From contig DAOOPA010000008.1 of assembly GCA_035388025.1 (NCBI GenBank), forward strand, positions 1 to 27,723: a stretch of 27,723 nucleotides of DNA, given 5' to 3'. The notes under the pieces are model-generated. The model was not told the origin of the DNA. It searched no databases and was given only the letters and a program-made list of their open reading frames with translations. This document shows, piece after piece, positions 16,799 through 24,906 of the stretch. The translations under genes and the position numbers were made by a program. The stretch comes from JAAZMX01 sp035388025 (GTDB lineage: Bacteria > Patescibacteriota > Patescibacteriia > UBA2196 > GWA2-42-15). Positions within the stretch are counted from its first letter, which is position 1; every line of letters begins with the position of its first letter.

Positions 16799-18205
16799 TT
16801 AACCTTCGTGGTAATCATCGTCGGCATTCACATCCAGCACGTTATAATGGCCGCCCATGATGTTTCTGGCGGCGTAAAAACCGGTCAAGATGGAGTGGTC
16901 CATATTGTTGTAACGATAAAGCCCGGAACGGCCGGCGGTCTGAAAATTTTTGAAAGCGGAGAGATAACTAAAAATTTGAGCCATGTCTTCTCTATAACCA
17001 AAACCATAGACAGGGTAGGTGTTGGCGACTTTTATAACTTTACCTCCGAAAATAGTCGCGTGGTCTATGATGCCGATTTTTCGCAATTCAGCCTGGGCAA
17101 GTGTCAGCAACTCTTCTTCACTTTTGTGCCAAAACTCTTCTTCAATATTACAGACATATTCCATCGTTAAAACGGTTTTACCGGGTTTGACCATTTCCTC
17201 GCTAAAACTGGCCGCGTTGGTTATGCGGAGCACTCTGACTTGCGGTTCATGAATATAAAGCCAATTATCGAGGAAAGCCTTGTCTTTTTCAATAATTAAA
17301 TTAACAAAAATGGTCGCCCTAAAACTTAGATTTTTTATGGCTGGCAAAACCCGGGACGCGGCGCTATCACCCCAGATGTTTATCAGCATGGTTATCGGCA
17401 AAGTATTAATGAAATAGTCACCCGCCAATTCAGATTCTTCACCGGCAATATTTTTATATATGACTTTCGTCACCAGCTGACCATCGTCGGCTATTATTTT
17501 TTGAATATTACTATTAAGCAAAATTTGTCCGCCATGATTGGTGATAAATTTGGCAATAGTTTCAGACATTTGACCAGCGCCAAGACGTGGATAATAAAAT
17601 TCCTCAACCCAGCTTTTGACAGAGCCGGCCTGGGGCTTAAAAATAAAGCTTTTGATTATTTTTAATAAAGACATGGATTGGAGCCGCTGGCCAGCCCATT
17701 CGGCCCCAATCTCGGACGTGGAAACACCCCAGAGTTTTTCCGTATAGCTTTTAAAAAAATGATTAAACAGGCGACGACCAAATCTATTTACCACCCAATC
17801 CTCAAAACTTTTATCTTGACTTTTCTTGACCAGGCGAAGAAACCTGACTTTTATTAATGACATAAAAATCTGGGCTGATTCAAGAAAGCCCAAATTTTTC
17901 AGGGCATTGCCTAGTTTGAGGGGATAATAAAAATATTTTTTTTGATAATAAATTCTGGTCAGTCGAGGACGCTTCAGTAAATCCTGGCCCAACATATCCT
18001 CCCAAAATTTCTGGACTTCTTTATTTTTGGTAAAAAAACGATGTGGTCCAATATCAAATAAATTGCCCTGGTACTCCTCGGTTCTGGCCAGACCACCAAC
18101 CTTATTTTCTTTCTCAATAATAAAGACTTGATGGCCGTTTTGGGCCAGCTCATAGCCAGCGGCCAGTCCGGTTGAGCCGGCGCCAAGGATAATGATTTTG
18201 GACAT
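16799..18205 (-). CDS. FAD-dependent oxidoreductase (protoporphyrinogen oxidase-like)
   Basis: A 468-residue flavoprotein of the HemY/amine-oxidase superfamily. It has the dinucleotide motif IILGAGSTGLAAGYEL (5-20), Glu31 binding the adenosine ribose, GGLART at 37-42 and DIGPHRFF at 51-58. A central LWGVSTSEIGAEWAGQR with SMSL is shared by homologues in bacterial surface-polysaccharide loci. YPRLGAGQMSE follows, then a C-terminal FAD segment around SGLYRYNNMDHSI. Relatives include UDP-galactopyranose mutases, but this longer protein groups by motif with an uncharacterised class, so the reaction is unknown. It has no signal peptide; its position among glycosyltransferases points to a sugar or lipid-carrier substrate. 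Confidence 0.8.
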   Translation of the reverse strand: MSKIIILGAGSTGLAAGYELAQNGHQVFIIEKENKVGGLARTEEYQGNLFDIGPHRFFTKNKEVQKFWEDMLGQDLLKRPRLTRIYYQKKYFYYPLKLGNALKNLGFLESAQIFMSLIKVRFLRLVKKSQDKSFEDWVVNRFGRRLFNHFFKSYTEKLWGVSTSEIGAEWAGQRLQSMSLLKIIKSFIFKPQAGSVKSWVEEFYYPRLGAGQMSETIAKFITNHGGQILLNSNIQKIIADDGQLVTKVIYKNIAGEESELAGDYFINTLPITMLINIWGDSAASRVLPAIKNLSFRATIFVNLIIEKDKAFLDNWLYIHEPQVRVLRITNAASFSEEMVKPGKTVLTMEYVCNIEEEFWHKSEEELLTLAQAELRKIGIIDHATIFGGKVIKVANTYPVYGFGYREDMAQIFSYLSAFKNFQTAGRSGLYRYNNMDHSILTGFYAARNIMGGHYNVLDVNADDDYHEG

Positions 18206-18222
18206 AAAAAAATAATAATTAT

Positions 18223-19629
18223 TTACTTTATCTTAGCATTTGGTGACGGATTGGACAATGGACCGATGGAGCTGAATATGTTCGCCAAGCTAATAACGGC
18301 AACAATAAGCATCAACGGCTCAACTGGATAGCGATAACGAGCATTGGCAACGAGACTGCTGACAGTGGCAAAATACAAGATCAGAAAATAAATAATCCAG
18401 ATGGATAAACGGTCACGACGCGGTGCCCAAAAACCCGCTGATAGAACTAAAATAAAAATAAGGAGATAATATATTTTACCCAGGGCAAAAACCAAAAAAT
18501 AGACAGCGTTTTGGGTAATATTATGCCAGATGGCCGATAAATCACCGTGCGTCAAAAACAGGGTCAGACTTTGGGATTGTCCGATATCAATATTAAGAGT
18601 GGCAAAAACGTCCCGCCAACCGGCATCAAAGAAAAAAGGCAGAGTGCCGATGAAATGTAGTTTGGCATAGGAAAAAATATGGGGTTTCAGAATAGTCATG
18701 GCCTGTTGTTGATAATAATCGGTGGCGAACAAAGAGCGACGCCAATCTTCATAATTGATGTTTCGCGCGAGAGCGAGCGGTGAGAGATCGGCGGCCGCAC
18801 GCTGGCGTAGGATGTCTTTTGCTCCGTCCTTGGCAATACCATTAACGGTGGCATAAGCCAAACGGGCGTTATAAAAATAAAGATTATAATTTTGAATACT
18901 GGAAATCTGAAAACGGTCAAAGCTGCGATAATTGCGCCAGCTCCAAGAAAAGATAAAAAGTGACCAGGCGGTGAAAAAAATGAGAACAATATAGATAATT
19001 GCCCGGGAATTTTTTGATCTAATAATCTGGTAAATAACGAGAAATATAAAATAACAAAAAAATAAATAATAACTGACCGGACGAACGAGGATGGAAACCG
19101 CTAACCAAAATACCGAGGCGACGAGCGGAGACCAAGCATTTTTTTGTAAATAACGAAACAAGGAATAAACGGCAAGTAGGAAAAATAAGGTATAGAGTAC
19201 TTCGCTCATAGCCAGAACGGAAGTCAGCCAGGTATAGGGATTGGCTAAATATAAAATAACTGGCAAGAGCTGCCAACGGCCGGTGAGGAAGAGCCGCGAT
19301 AGGCGATAAAGTAAGACAGCTATCAGACCGGAGATAAATATCTGCATCAAAGAAATAAACCAAATCTGGTTAATAAGAAATAAGCAAAAAGCCAGAAATA
19401 GCGGATAAAATGGGGTGCGTAAGCTTTCCGGTAAACCAGCTGGAGCTAAGGACAAACGGAACTGACCGGTGGTCAGTAAATTTTTACCCAGGGTGTAATA
19501 TTCCCGGCCGTCGCCAGAAAGTATTTGCTGTTCACCAGCCAAATGAATAAAAATAATCAAAAAAATGCTCTGGATAATCAAGGCGAAAAAGAAAATAATT
19601 AATTCTTTTTTGGTGATTTTGGCGATCAT
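18223..19629 (-). CDS. Multi-span GT39/PMT-like glycosyltransferase
   Basis: A 468-residue membrane protein with about 10-12 hydrophobic helices. The N-terminal helix (10-30) leads to an exoplasmic loop with LSGDGREYYTLGKNLL, where Asp40 and Glu43 match the acidic pair of PMT_2 enzymes. Next come SLRTPFYPLFLA (69-80), ILVRPVSYYLFF and a C-terminal RYRYPVEPLMLI, all typical of this family. Such enzymes move a sugar from a polyprenyl phosphate to a lipid, glycan or protein outside the membrane. It is the second GT-C gene of the locus, and the two are not close relatives. It starts 6 nt after the preceding gene's stop. Confidence 0.82.
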   Translation of the reverse strand: MIAKITKKELIIFFFALIIQSIFLIIFIHLAGEQQILSGDGREYYTLGKNLLTTGQFRLSLAPAGLPESLRTPFYPLFLAFCLFLINQIWFISLMQIFISGLIAVLLYRLSRLFLTGRWQLLPVILYLANPYTWLTSVLAMSEVLYTLFFLLAVYSLFRYLQKNAWSPLVASVFWLAVSILVRPVSYYLFFCYFIFLVIYQIIRSKNSRAIIYIVLIFFTAWSLFIFSWSWRNYRSFDRFQISSIQNYNLYFYNARLAYATVNGIAKDGAKDILRQRAAADLSPLALARNINYEDWRRSLFATDYYQQQAMTILKPHIFSYAKLHFIGTLPFFFDAGWRDVFATLNIDIGQSQSLTLFLTHGDLSAIWHNITQNAVYFLVFALGKIYYLLIFILVLSAGFWAPRRDRLSIWIIYFLILYFATVSSLVANARYRYPVEPLMLIVAVISLANIFSSIGPLSNPSPNAKIK

Positions 19630-19635
19630 GGTTTA

Positions 19636-20775
19636 TTATTTCAAATTATTGATAATCAATTCAGCTCGCTTGGACCAGCTGTAAGCGCGGGAATCCATCA
19701 GGGCTTGGACTGTTTTGGCGCGCGCACGTGACGGGTCGCCAAAAACAGAATTAATAGCCTTGGCGAGTGATTCCGGATTATCAGGCGTGAAGAAAAAACT
19801 GTTTTGATCGTTTAAAACTTCTCTGACACTGGGCAAATCAGAGGCAACAATCGGCGTACCACTGGCCAAGTACTCAAAAAGTTTCAAGGGTGAAGTCCAG
19901 AGACGGGAGCGCTCGCTAACTCCGCTATTGGGTAAAACTAACACATCAGCCGAACGAAGATAATAAGGAATGTTAGTATAGGGCTTTTGACCAAGAATTA
20001 AAATATTATTGGCCGCGCCAAATTGTCGTTTAAGTTTTTGCAGCTCCTCCCCTACTCCGCCGACAAAAACGATTAAACAATCGGCTAGTAACAAATGAGC
20101 GGCTTGGGCGAGCGTCTCAGCACCTTTCCAGACATAGAGCTGGCCGGAGTAAAGAATAATTTTCTTGTCTTGGGGTAAACCAAATTGCGCGCGAGCGGCG
20201 GCAGGCGACATGGCTGGGTGAAAGTCATCAAGATCAACACCGTCAGGGGCTACTATTATTTTTCCCGGTTTTAATCCGAGCGAAATTAAAGCGTCTTTAA
20301 GACCTTGACTGATAACCACTATTTTCAAGCAAGAAGACCAAAATTTTTTATACCAACAAACGCGGTGAGGTAAACTGTGGGCTTCCCAAACAACCTGGCG
20401 AGAAAAAAGGAGAAGCACAGGCAATAGATATTCCTCGCGAGTATAAAAAATATAATTGGCTTTATTTTTTTTGAACAACAAATAAAAGAACAGCCAAATA
20501 ATGAAAAAAAATGACTGGGCTTTAATATAAAGGCCGGCCGGACCGGACATCAGCCAAGCTGGATCGGGAGAATATAAAGTGATTAGGGGAAATTTTTGCG
20601 CCACGCGATAAAAAGCAAACGGATCAACGCCCGTCTGGCACGGATTGGCGCGCCGGGGAACAACTAATTCGGTGGCGGCTCCAGCAGTACAAAAAGCCTC
20701 CGTGGTTTTCATGATCTGCAAACCGTGAGCTTTTTCCGTGGGAATGCGGACGTTAGCGCAATAAATAATTTTCAT
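19636..20775 (-). CDS. GT4 glycosyltransferase
   Basis: A 379-residue GT4 glycosyltransferase. The start at 20775 (MKIIYCANVRIPTEKAHG) is chosen because it overlaps the upstream stop by 4 nt (ATGA) and begins the conserved first strand. The open frame runs 54 codons further up, but that part is antiparallel-frame sequence of the neighbouring gene and has no family match. Motifs: TREEYLLPVLL, HSLPHRV, ILYSGQLYVWKGAETL starting the donor domain, and SPLKLFEYLASGTPIVASDLPSVREVL with the single conserved Glu of this subgroup. A hydrophobic stretch near 88-102 could anchor it to the membrane. Confidence 0.87.
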   Translation of the reverse strand: MKIIYCANVRIPTEKAHGLQIMKTTEAFCTAGAATELVVPRRANPCQTGVDPFAFYRVAQKFPLITLYSPDPAWLMSGPAGLYIKAQSFFFIIWLFFYLLFKKNKANYIFYTREEYLLPVLLLFSRQVVWEAHSLPHRVCWYKKFWSSCLKIVVISQGLKDALISLGLKPGKIIVAPDGVDLDDFHPAMSPAAARAQFGLPQDKKIILYSGQLYVWKGAETLAQAAHLLLADCLIVFVGGVGEELQKLKRQFGAANNILILGQKPYTNIPYYLRSADVLVLPNSGVSERSRLWTSPLKLFEYLASGTPIVASDLPSVREVLNDQNSFFFTPDNPESLAKAINSVFGDPSRARAKTVQALMDSRAYSWSKRAELIINNLK

Positions 20776-21824
20776 ATTTTTTCTAAAAAAGAGATTAGTT
20801 GACGCGCAATGACTGCCGGGGACAGTTGAGAACAATAGAGGGCGTAAGCACCAGCGGCGATTTGGGAACGCAAGGGTTGATTGGAAATAAGTAATTCTAC
20901 CTTGGCTGCCAAATCGACCGGATCTTCCGGGCGACATAGCAAAACGTTGACCCGGTCAGAAAAAAATTCAGCCATGGCGGGGCTTTGGACTGTAATAATC
21001 GGTCGGTGGCAAGCGGCGGCTTCGATAATTTTATTGGGGATAACCACGGCGGCCTTGGAATTATTACCAAAGATGCCCAAACAAATCGCAGCGCGATTGA
21101 TGTGCGCCGCCAAACCAGCATAATCGGTTTCCGGATAGAATTTAACATTGGATAAACCCAAATTGACGACTGACTCTTTTATCTTTTTGTATTTATTATT
21201 AAAACGAGTGATAATTTGGAATTCAATAGCCGGGTTAGCGGATAACAATTTTGCGGCCGAGATAATGGTTGTGATTGAATGAAAAGGGACAATATGACCA
21301 TGCCAATGAATAATTATTTTTTCAGAGGGGGTCTCGCTGGGTGTGGGGAAAAAAATTTGCGGATCGGAGCTGATAGGCAGAGGAAAAAATTTTTCCGCTG
21401 GAAGATTATAATGTTGGCGGTAATAATTGACCTGGGCCCGAGTGTCCAATAAAACCGCATCGGCAAGCCAGCAGGGCCACCAATCCAAAAATTTATAATA
21501 ATAAGCGCGTAGGCTTCGAGCGGGAGCCACTAGGCGATCCTCAATACCAGACAAATAAAGCGAGGCAAAGGCGTCAAAAATAATTTTTTTCAAGGAGATA
21601 AGTTTGGCAAACCAGACTAGGGTCTGACCGCCCATGCTGACAATCAAAAAGTCGTATTGATTTTTGATCAGGCGATGTTTTTTATAGAGGGTCCAATATT
21701 TTTTCAGACCGGTGGCGCGCGTGTGGCATTCCAAGACTCGGACGTCGTTTGATTCCAAACCCCGACGCAGGGTAACAACACGCGGATAATCTTTTAGATA
21801 ATTGCCGAAAAGACAGATGGTCAT
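20772..21824 (-). CDS. GT4-like glycosyltransferase, divergent
   Basis: A 350-residue protein with a GT-B layout. The N-terminal domain opens TICLFGNYLKDYPRVVTL (2-19) and has VSMGGQTLVWFAKL. It also has LADAVLLDTRAQVNYY, the inter-domain region of GT4 enzymes, and EKIIIHWHGHIVPFHSI where donor domains begin. NKIIEAAACHRPIITV corresponds to the conserved Glu-Ala helix, and NVLLCRPEDPVDLA follows. The first Glu of E-x7-E is missing, so it is a divergent member. It shares 4-nt overlaps with both neighbours, so it is translated as part of a coupled set. Sugar specificity is unknown. Confidence 0.78.
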   Translation of the reverse strand: MTICLFGNYLKDYPRVVTLRRGLESNDVRVLECHTRATGLKKYWTLYKKHRLIKNQYDFLIVSMGGQTLVWFAKLISLKKIIFDAFASLYLSGIEDRLVAPARSLRAYYYKFLDWWPCWLADAVLLDTRAQVNYYRQHYNLPAEKFFPLPISSDPQIFFPTPSETPSEKIIIHWHGHIVPFHSITTIISAAKLLSANPAIEFQIITRFNNKYKKIKESVVNLGLSNVKFYPETDYAGLAAHINRAAICLGIFGNNSKAAVVIPNKIIEAAACHRPIITVQSPAMAEFFSDRVNVLLCRPEDPVDLAAKVELLISNQPLRSQIAAGAYALYCSQLSPAVIARQLISFLEKI

Positions 21825-22729
21825 AGTGATAGTTGTTTTTTAATTTTTGGCAATCCTTCAGTATAAAACAATGGCCGACGAGGATTGGTATAATGCTTGG
21901 TTATAAGGTGATCATCCAAACCGGCTTTTACGGTATAGCGCTCTAGGGGCAAAAAACGGAGATTATTAAGGCAAAAAGCGTAACCGGCCTGCTCGATAAA
22001 CCACCAATTACTTTTGTCAACCAAGTCGACGCGTTCAAAAAATTCCGTCAATTTTGTAAGGTTAAAATTATCTTGCCGGTAAAGCACCATACCGGAGTTA
22101 CAACGGGCCTGATTGGCGGTTAAGAAACTAATATTCATTGGGGCATGGTCCACCTGGGTCGTCAAAGAATAATCGCCAGAATTAAAAGCGTTAAAAATAT
22201 CCACGGCTCGATGAAACCACAATAAGTCGCTGTCAATAATCAAACGATATTTTTTATCACTTATTAAATAGGGGTCCATTAATTTTTTAATCGTCCACCA
22301 ATCTTGACGCGCGGTTCTAATAGCCCGCAGTTTTTCCCAACGTTCAAATTTACTCAACTTTGCTTTGGGCGTCATTTGCGGCCCGACCAAAATTGAGGAC
22401 GGGAAAAGCTTTTTTAGTATCTTTTTCTGCCCAAATTTCAGGGTGCCGTCATCGTGAACGTAAAGAGACGCCCGAAAACCAGAATTCAAATGAAAACTCG
22501 CCAGGGACCAAATCAAAATGATAAAATCTCGGCGGCAACTCAAAACGTGAATAGAGAGATCCTCTCTGGCGGGTATTGACTCAAACTGGAAATCGGTTTT
22601 TAAAATTTTCGGCGCCAATAAATATTTATTAAAAATATAACGCCAAAAATTGTGATATTCAAAAAGGCATTTACGCCAATAAAAAAATTCCAGCTTGAGA
22701 TTTTTTAATTTTGTCAAAAAATTATTCAT
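21821..22729 (-). CDS. Putative GT-A (GT8-like) glycosyltransferase
   Basis: A 302-residue protein probably with a GT-A nucleotide-sugar transferase fold. SIHVLSCRRDFIILIWSLAS (59-78) resembles the first strand and helix, SLYVHDDG lies at 88-95, and RLIIDSDLLWF at 162-172 carries a DSD metal-binding triad (166-168). CNSGMVLYRQDNF and a C-terminal KHYTN segment resemble the GT8 arrangement. About 55 basic, aromatic N-terminal residues precede the domain. I recognise the fold but not a named family. It overlaps the following gene by 4 nt and starts 4 nt after rmlD ends. Confidence 0.65.
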   Translation of the reverse strand: MNNFLTKLKNLKLEFFYWRKCLFEYHNFWRYIFNKYLLAPKILKTDFQFESIPAREDLSIHVLSCRRDFIILIWSLASFHLNSGFRASLYVHDDGTLKFGQKKILKKLFPSSILVGPQMTPKAKLSKFERWEKLRAIRTARQDWWTIKKLMDPYLISDKKYRLIIDSDLLWFHRAVDIFNAFNSGDYSLTTQVDHAPMNISFLTANQARCNSGMVLYRQDNFNLTKLTEFFERVDLVDKSNWWFIEQAGYAFCLNNLRFLPLERYTVKAGLDDHLITKHYTNPRRPLFYTEGLPKIKKQLSL

Positions 22730-22733
22730 AAAC

Positions 22734-23597
22734 TCAGATAGAATAACCTTTCTCGCGCAAATAATCCGGCACTGTTTCTTGCCAAGGACGCATTTGATTT
22801 AAATTTAATTCTTGTAATTTTTTGTTTTCCAGAACAGAATAGCTGGGTCGACGCGCTGGTGAATGATAATCAGAAGTTTTGGTCGGGGTAACTTTTATTT
22901 TTGGATCAAGATGCTTCATAACTGCCAAGGCAAATGCATACCAACTACACTCCCCTTCCGAGGTGGCGTGGTAAAGGCCATGGTTTGACGTTTGAATTAA
23001 TTGCCAAGTTTGCCTAGCCAGATCCAGGGTATAGGTGGGGGTCAAAAGTTGATCATTAACAACGCTTACTTCTCCGGCCACCCCCGCTTTTTTGATAATA
23101 GCCTCAATAAAATTACCACCTTTGCCTTGCGAACCGGCGATGCCAAATAAACCAGAAGTGCGAATAAGAAAATATTTTTTCAGGCGCCCCGCGACTTCTC
23201 TTTCACCCAATAACTTGGATTCACCATATTTATTGACTGGCCCGGGCAGAGCATCTTCGGCATAAGGCATATGCCGAAGAGCATCAGCACCAAAAACATA
23301 GTCGGTACTGTAATGAACCAAAACGCAATTTAATTCTAAGCAAACATCAACTAGATTTTTTACACCAGAGTAATTGACCAACAAGGCCTCCTCAGGAAAT
23401 TCTTCGGCCCGATCCACCAGATTATAGGCGGCGGTATTGATAATAATATCGGGTTTTATTTTTAATAATTTTTCTCGGATAATGTCTTTCTTGGTCAAAT
23501 CAAAATCAGGATAATCAAGATTGATTAAAAATTCAGCGGGGATAACTTTTTTTAGATCCGTGCCGAGTTGGCCGGTGGAACCGATAAGGGCGATCAT
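22734..23597 (-). CDS. rmlD: dTDP-4-dehydrorhamnose reductase family enzyme
   Basis: A 287-residue SDR of the RmlD/RfbD family, which reduces the 4-keto group of dTDP-4-keto-L-rhamnose with NAD(P)H. Motifs are IGSTGQLG (5-12), INTAAYNLVDRAEE (53-66), HYSTDYVFG (95-103) and YGESK at 124-128 with catalytic Tyr124/Lys128. RTSGLFG and LTPTY follow, then the RRPSYSVLENKKL substrate region, all characteristic. Length is standard. RmlA and RmlB are absent here and the RmlC-like cupin is in a different transcription unit, so dTDP sugars must be started elsewhere. Alternatively this reductase could act on the Gmd product. Confidence 0.9.
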   Translation of the reverse strand: MIALIGSTGQLGTDLKKVIPAEFLINLDYPDFDLTKKDIIREKLLKIKPDIIINTAAYNLVDRAEEFPEEALLVNYSGVKNLVDVCLELNCVLVHYSTDYVFGADALRHMPYAEDALPGPVNKYGESKLLGEREVAGRLKKYFLIRTSGLFGIAGSQGKGGNFIEAIIKKAGVAGEVSVVNDQLLTPTYTLDLARQTWQLIQTSNHGLYHATSEGECSWYAFALAVMKHLDPKIKVTPTKTSDYHSPARRPSYSVLENKKLQELNLNQMRPWQETVPDYLREKGYSI

Positions 23598-23632
23598 AGA
23601 AAATTAAAAATAAAATATCAAATATAAAAAAT

Positions 23633-24682
23633 TTAATACAGGGCAATAATTTTTTTAGCCAAGTCGGCAAGATTGTGATGTGAGACGACCTCTTGCCGTA
23701 GCTGTTTTGCCAGTTCTTCTTTTTTATCTGTTGGTAAGTCCATTAATGATTTAATCCGCTCAGCCAAAATTTCCGGCTGATCTTTGGCAATAAATAATTC
23801 AGCCGGCAGTATTGACTGGAAAGATTCGTTGCTGGTCAAAACTAGGCAACCGCAAGCCATGGCCTCCAAGACCGCTTTGTCCAGACTGCCGGTGGCGCTC
23901 AAATTGAGAAACAAATCCGCATTTTGTAAGTAGGGAATAATTCTTGTTGGCGGCAAACCGCCCAGGAATTCGACCTGTTTGGTCAAGCGCATTTTTTCCA
24001 CCAATGTTTGCAGTTTTTCAAAGTAATCAAAACCCAAAGCCATAGCTGGCGCGCCGACAATGGTTAATTTCAGCTGATCAATCCCCTGCTCACGAAGATC
24101 ATAGATGGCTTTGATCATGGATTCATAATCCTTGCTTGGAGAGATACGTCCGACAGTGAGCAGATGGTAATATTCATTGTTGGCGATAGGTGATTTTTGA
24201 TTTTTAAATTTCTCTACGTTAATACCATGGCCAAAAATGTGAATTGGCTTTTTGGTTTTAAGACGAAAGCTCTCAGATGAAGCGGTCGCGAATCCGTTGA
24301 CTAATAGATTGGCCAAACACAAGCGCCAGTCAACACTTTTGTGGGTGTACCATTGAATTAATTTTTTGTGAAAAATTTTGCCTGCCGGAGCGGCCAAGAC
24401 AGCATAGATCGGCATCTGGTGGGCGAAGATGCCGTCGTAATTTTTTACCAGTTGAAATAATAATTTTTGGGCCTGAAAAAATTGCCTGATTTTTGAGTGG
24501 CCCAATTCTTTGCCCAAAGAATAAACCACAATATTTTCCGGTAAATTAGCAATGTCCCCTTTTTCCTGGCAGACTACGGCTAATTGATCCAAATGTTTTG
24601 CTAATACTAAAAGCCAATCAATCACAAAGCCGGCGCGAGAATCAGCAGTATCAACTTTTCTAGTAATAAAGAGGAGTTTCAT
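23633..24682 (-). CDS. GT4 glycosyltransferase
   Basis: A 349-residue GT4 glycosyltransferase and the first gene after the promoter-like site at 24748-24776. The N-terminus MKLLFITRKVDTADSRAGF starts the acceptor domain; HQMPIYAVLAAPAG and WYTHKSVDWR follow. The donor domain begins HLLTVGRISPSKDYESMI (about 179-196). GSLDKAVLEAMACGCLVLTSNE resembles the subgroup in which a GS-L-K segment replaces the first Glu, and a C-terminal helix ends the protein. There is a 35-nt AT-rich gap before rmlD. The donor is unknown. Confidence 0.87.
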   Translation of the reverse strand: MKLLFITRKVDTADSRAGFVIDWLLVLAKHLDQLAVVCQEKGDIANLPENIVVYSLGKELGHSKIRQFFQAQKLLFQLVKNYDGIFAHQMPIYAVLAAPAGKIFHKKLIQWYTHKSVDWRLCLANLLVNGFATASSESFRLKTKKPIHIFGHGINVEKFKNQKSPIANNEYYHLLTVGRISPSKDYESMIKAIYDLREQGIDQLKLTIVGAPAMALGFDYFEKLQTLVEKMRLTKQVEFLGGLPPTRIIPYLQNADLFLNLSATGSLDKAVLEAMACGCLVLTSNESFQSILPAELFIAKDQPEILAERIKSLMDLPTDKKEELAKQLRQEVVSHHNLADLAKKIIALY

Positions 24683-24747
24683 GACTAATTATTTTGGCTA
24701 AAATTAAAGGAATATTATAAGGTAAAACAACAATAATCCTTATTTAT

Positions 24748-24776
24748 ATTTTAGCTTAATTTAAGTGAAGAGACAA
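24748..24776 (-). promoter_or_regulatory. Sigma70-like promoter for the 11-gene minus unit
   Basis: On the minus strand, TTGTCT (24771-24776) and TAAAAT (24748-24753) are separated by exactly 17 nt. They lie 65 nt or more upstream of the ATG at 24682 and directly beside the T tract of an upstream terminator. A second -10-like TATAAT occurs at 24714-24719 without a matching -35. Confidence 0.55.
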
Positions 24777-24780
24777 ATAT

Positions 24781-24827
24781 AAAAAACGCCCGAAAACAGA
24801 AGGAAAAAATTCCCACCTGTTTCGGGC
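24781..24827 (-). terminator. Intrinsic terminator after the GH1 gene
   Basis: The arms GCCCGAAAACAG (24788-24799) and CTGTTTCGGGC (24817-24827) pair with one bulged A around a 17-nt loop. On the minus strand the stem is followed by a T run (plus-strand A run at 24781-24786). It would end transcripts coming from the cupin, EamA and GH1 genes, isolating them from the downstream 11-gene unit. Confidence 0.8.
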
Positions 24828-24906
24828 ATTGGTCTAAATAATAAAAAATATGGTTCTCTCGATAATCCTTTCTATATTATAAACAAAAGCTAATTTGTGT
24901 TTTTCA

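Noticed and set aside
16808..17170. A 120-residue plus-strand open frame antisense to the FAD oxidoreductase
   Set aside because: It is entirely antisense to a gene with strong family motifs and its translation has no recognisable features.
20776..20937. A 54-codon N-terminal extension of the GT4 gene at 19636-20775
   Set aside because: It lies inside the neighbouring GT4 coding region in another frame and shows no family similarity. The internal ATG at 20775 forms the ATGA overlap used elsewhere in the operon and starts the conserved first strand.
24714..24719. TATAAT on the minus strand as the main promoter of the 11-gene unit
   Set aside because: No acceptable -35 box at 16-18 nt; the TTGTCT/TAAAAT pair just upstream is a better match.
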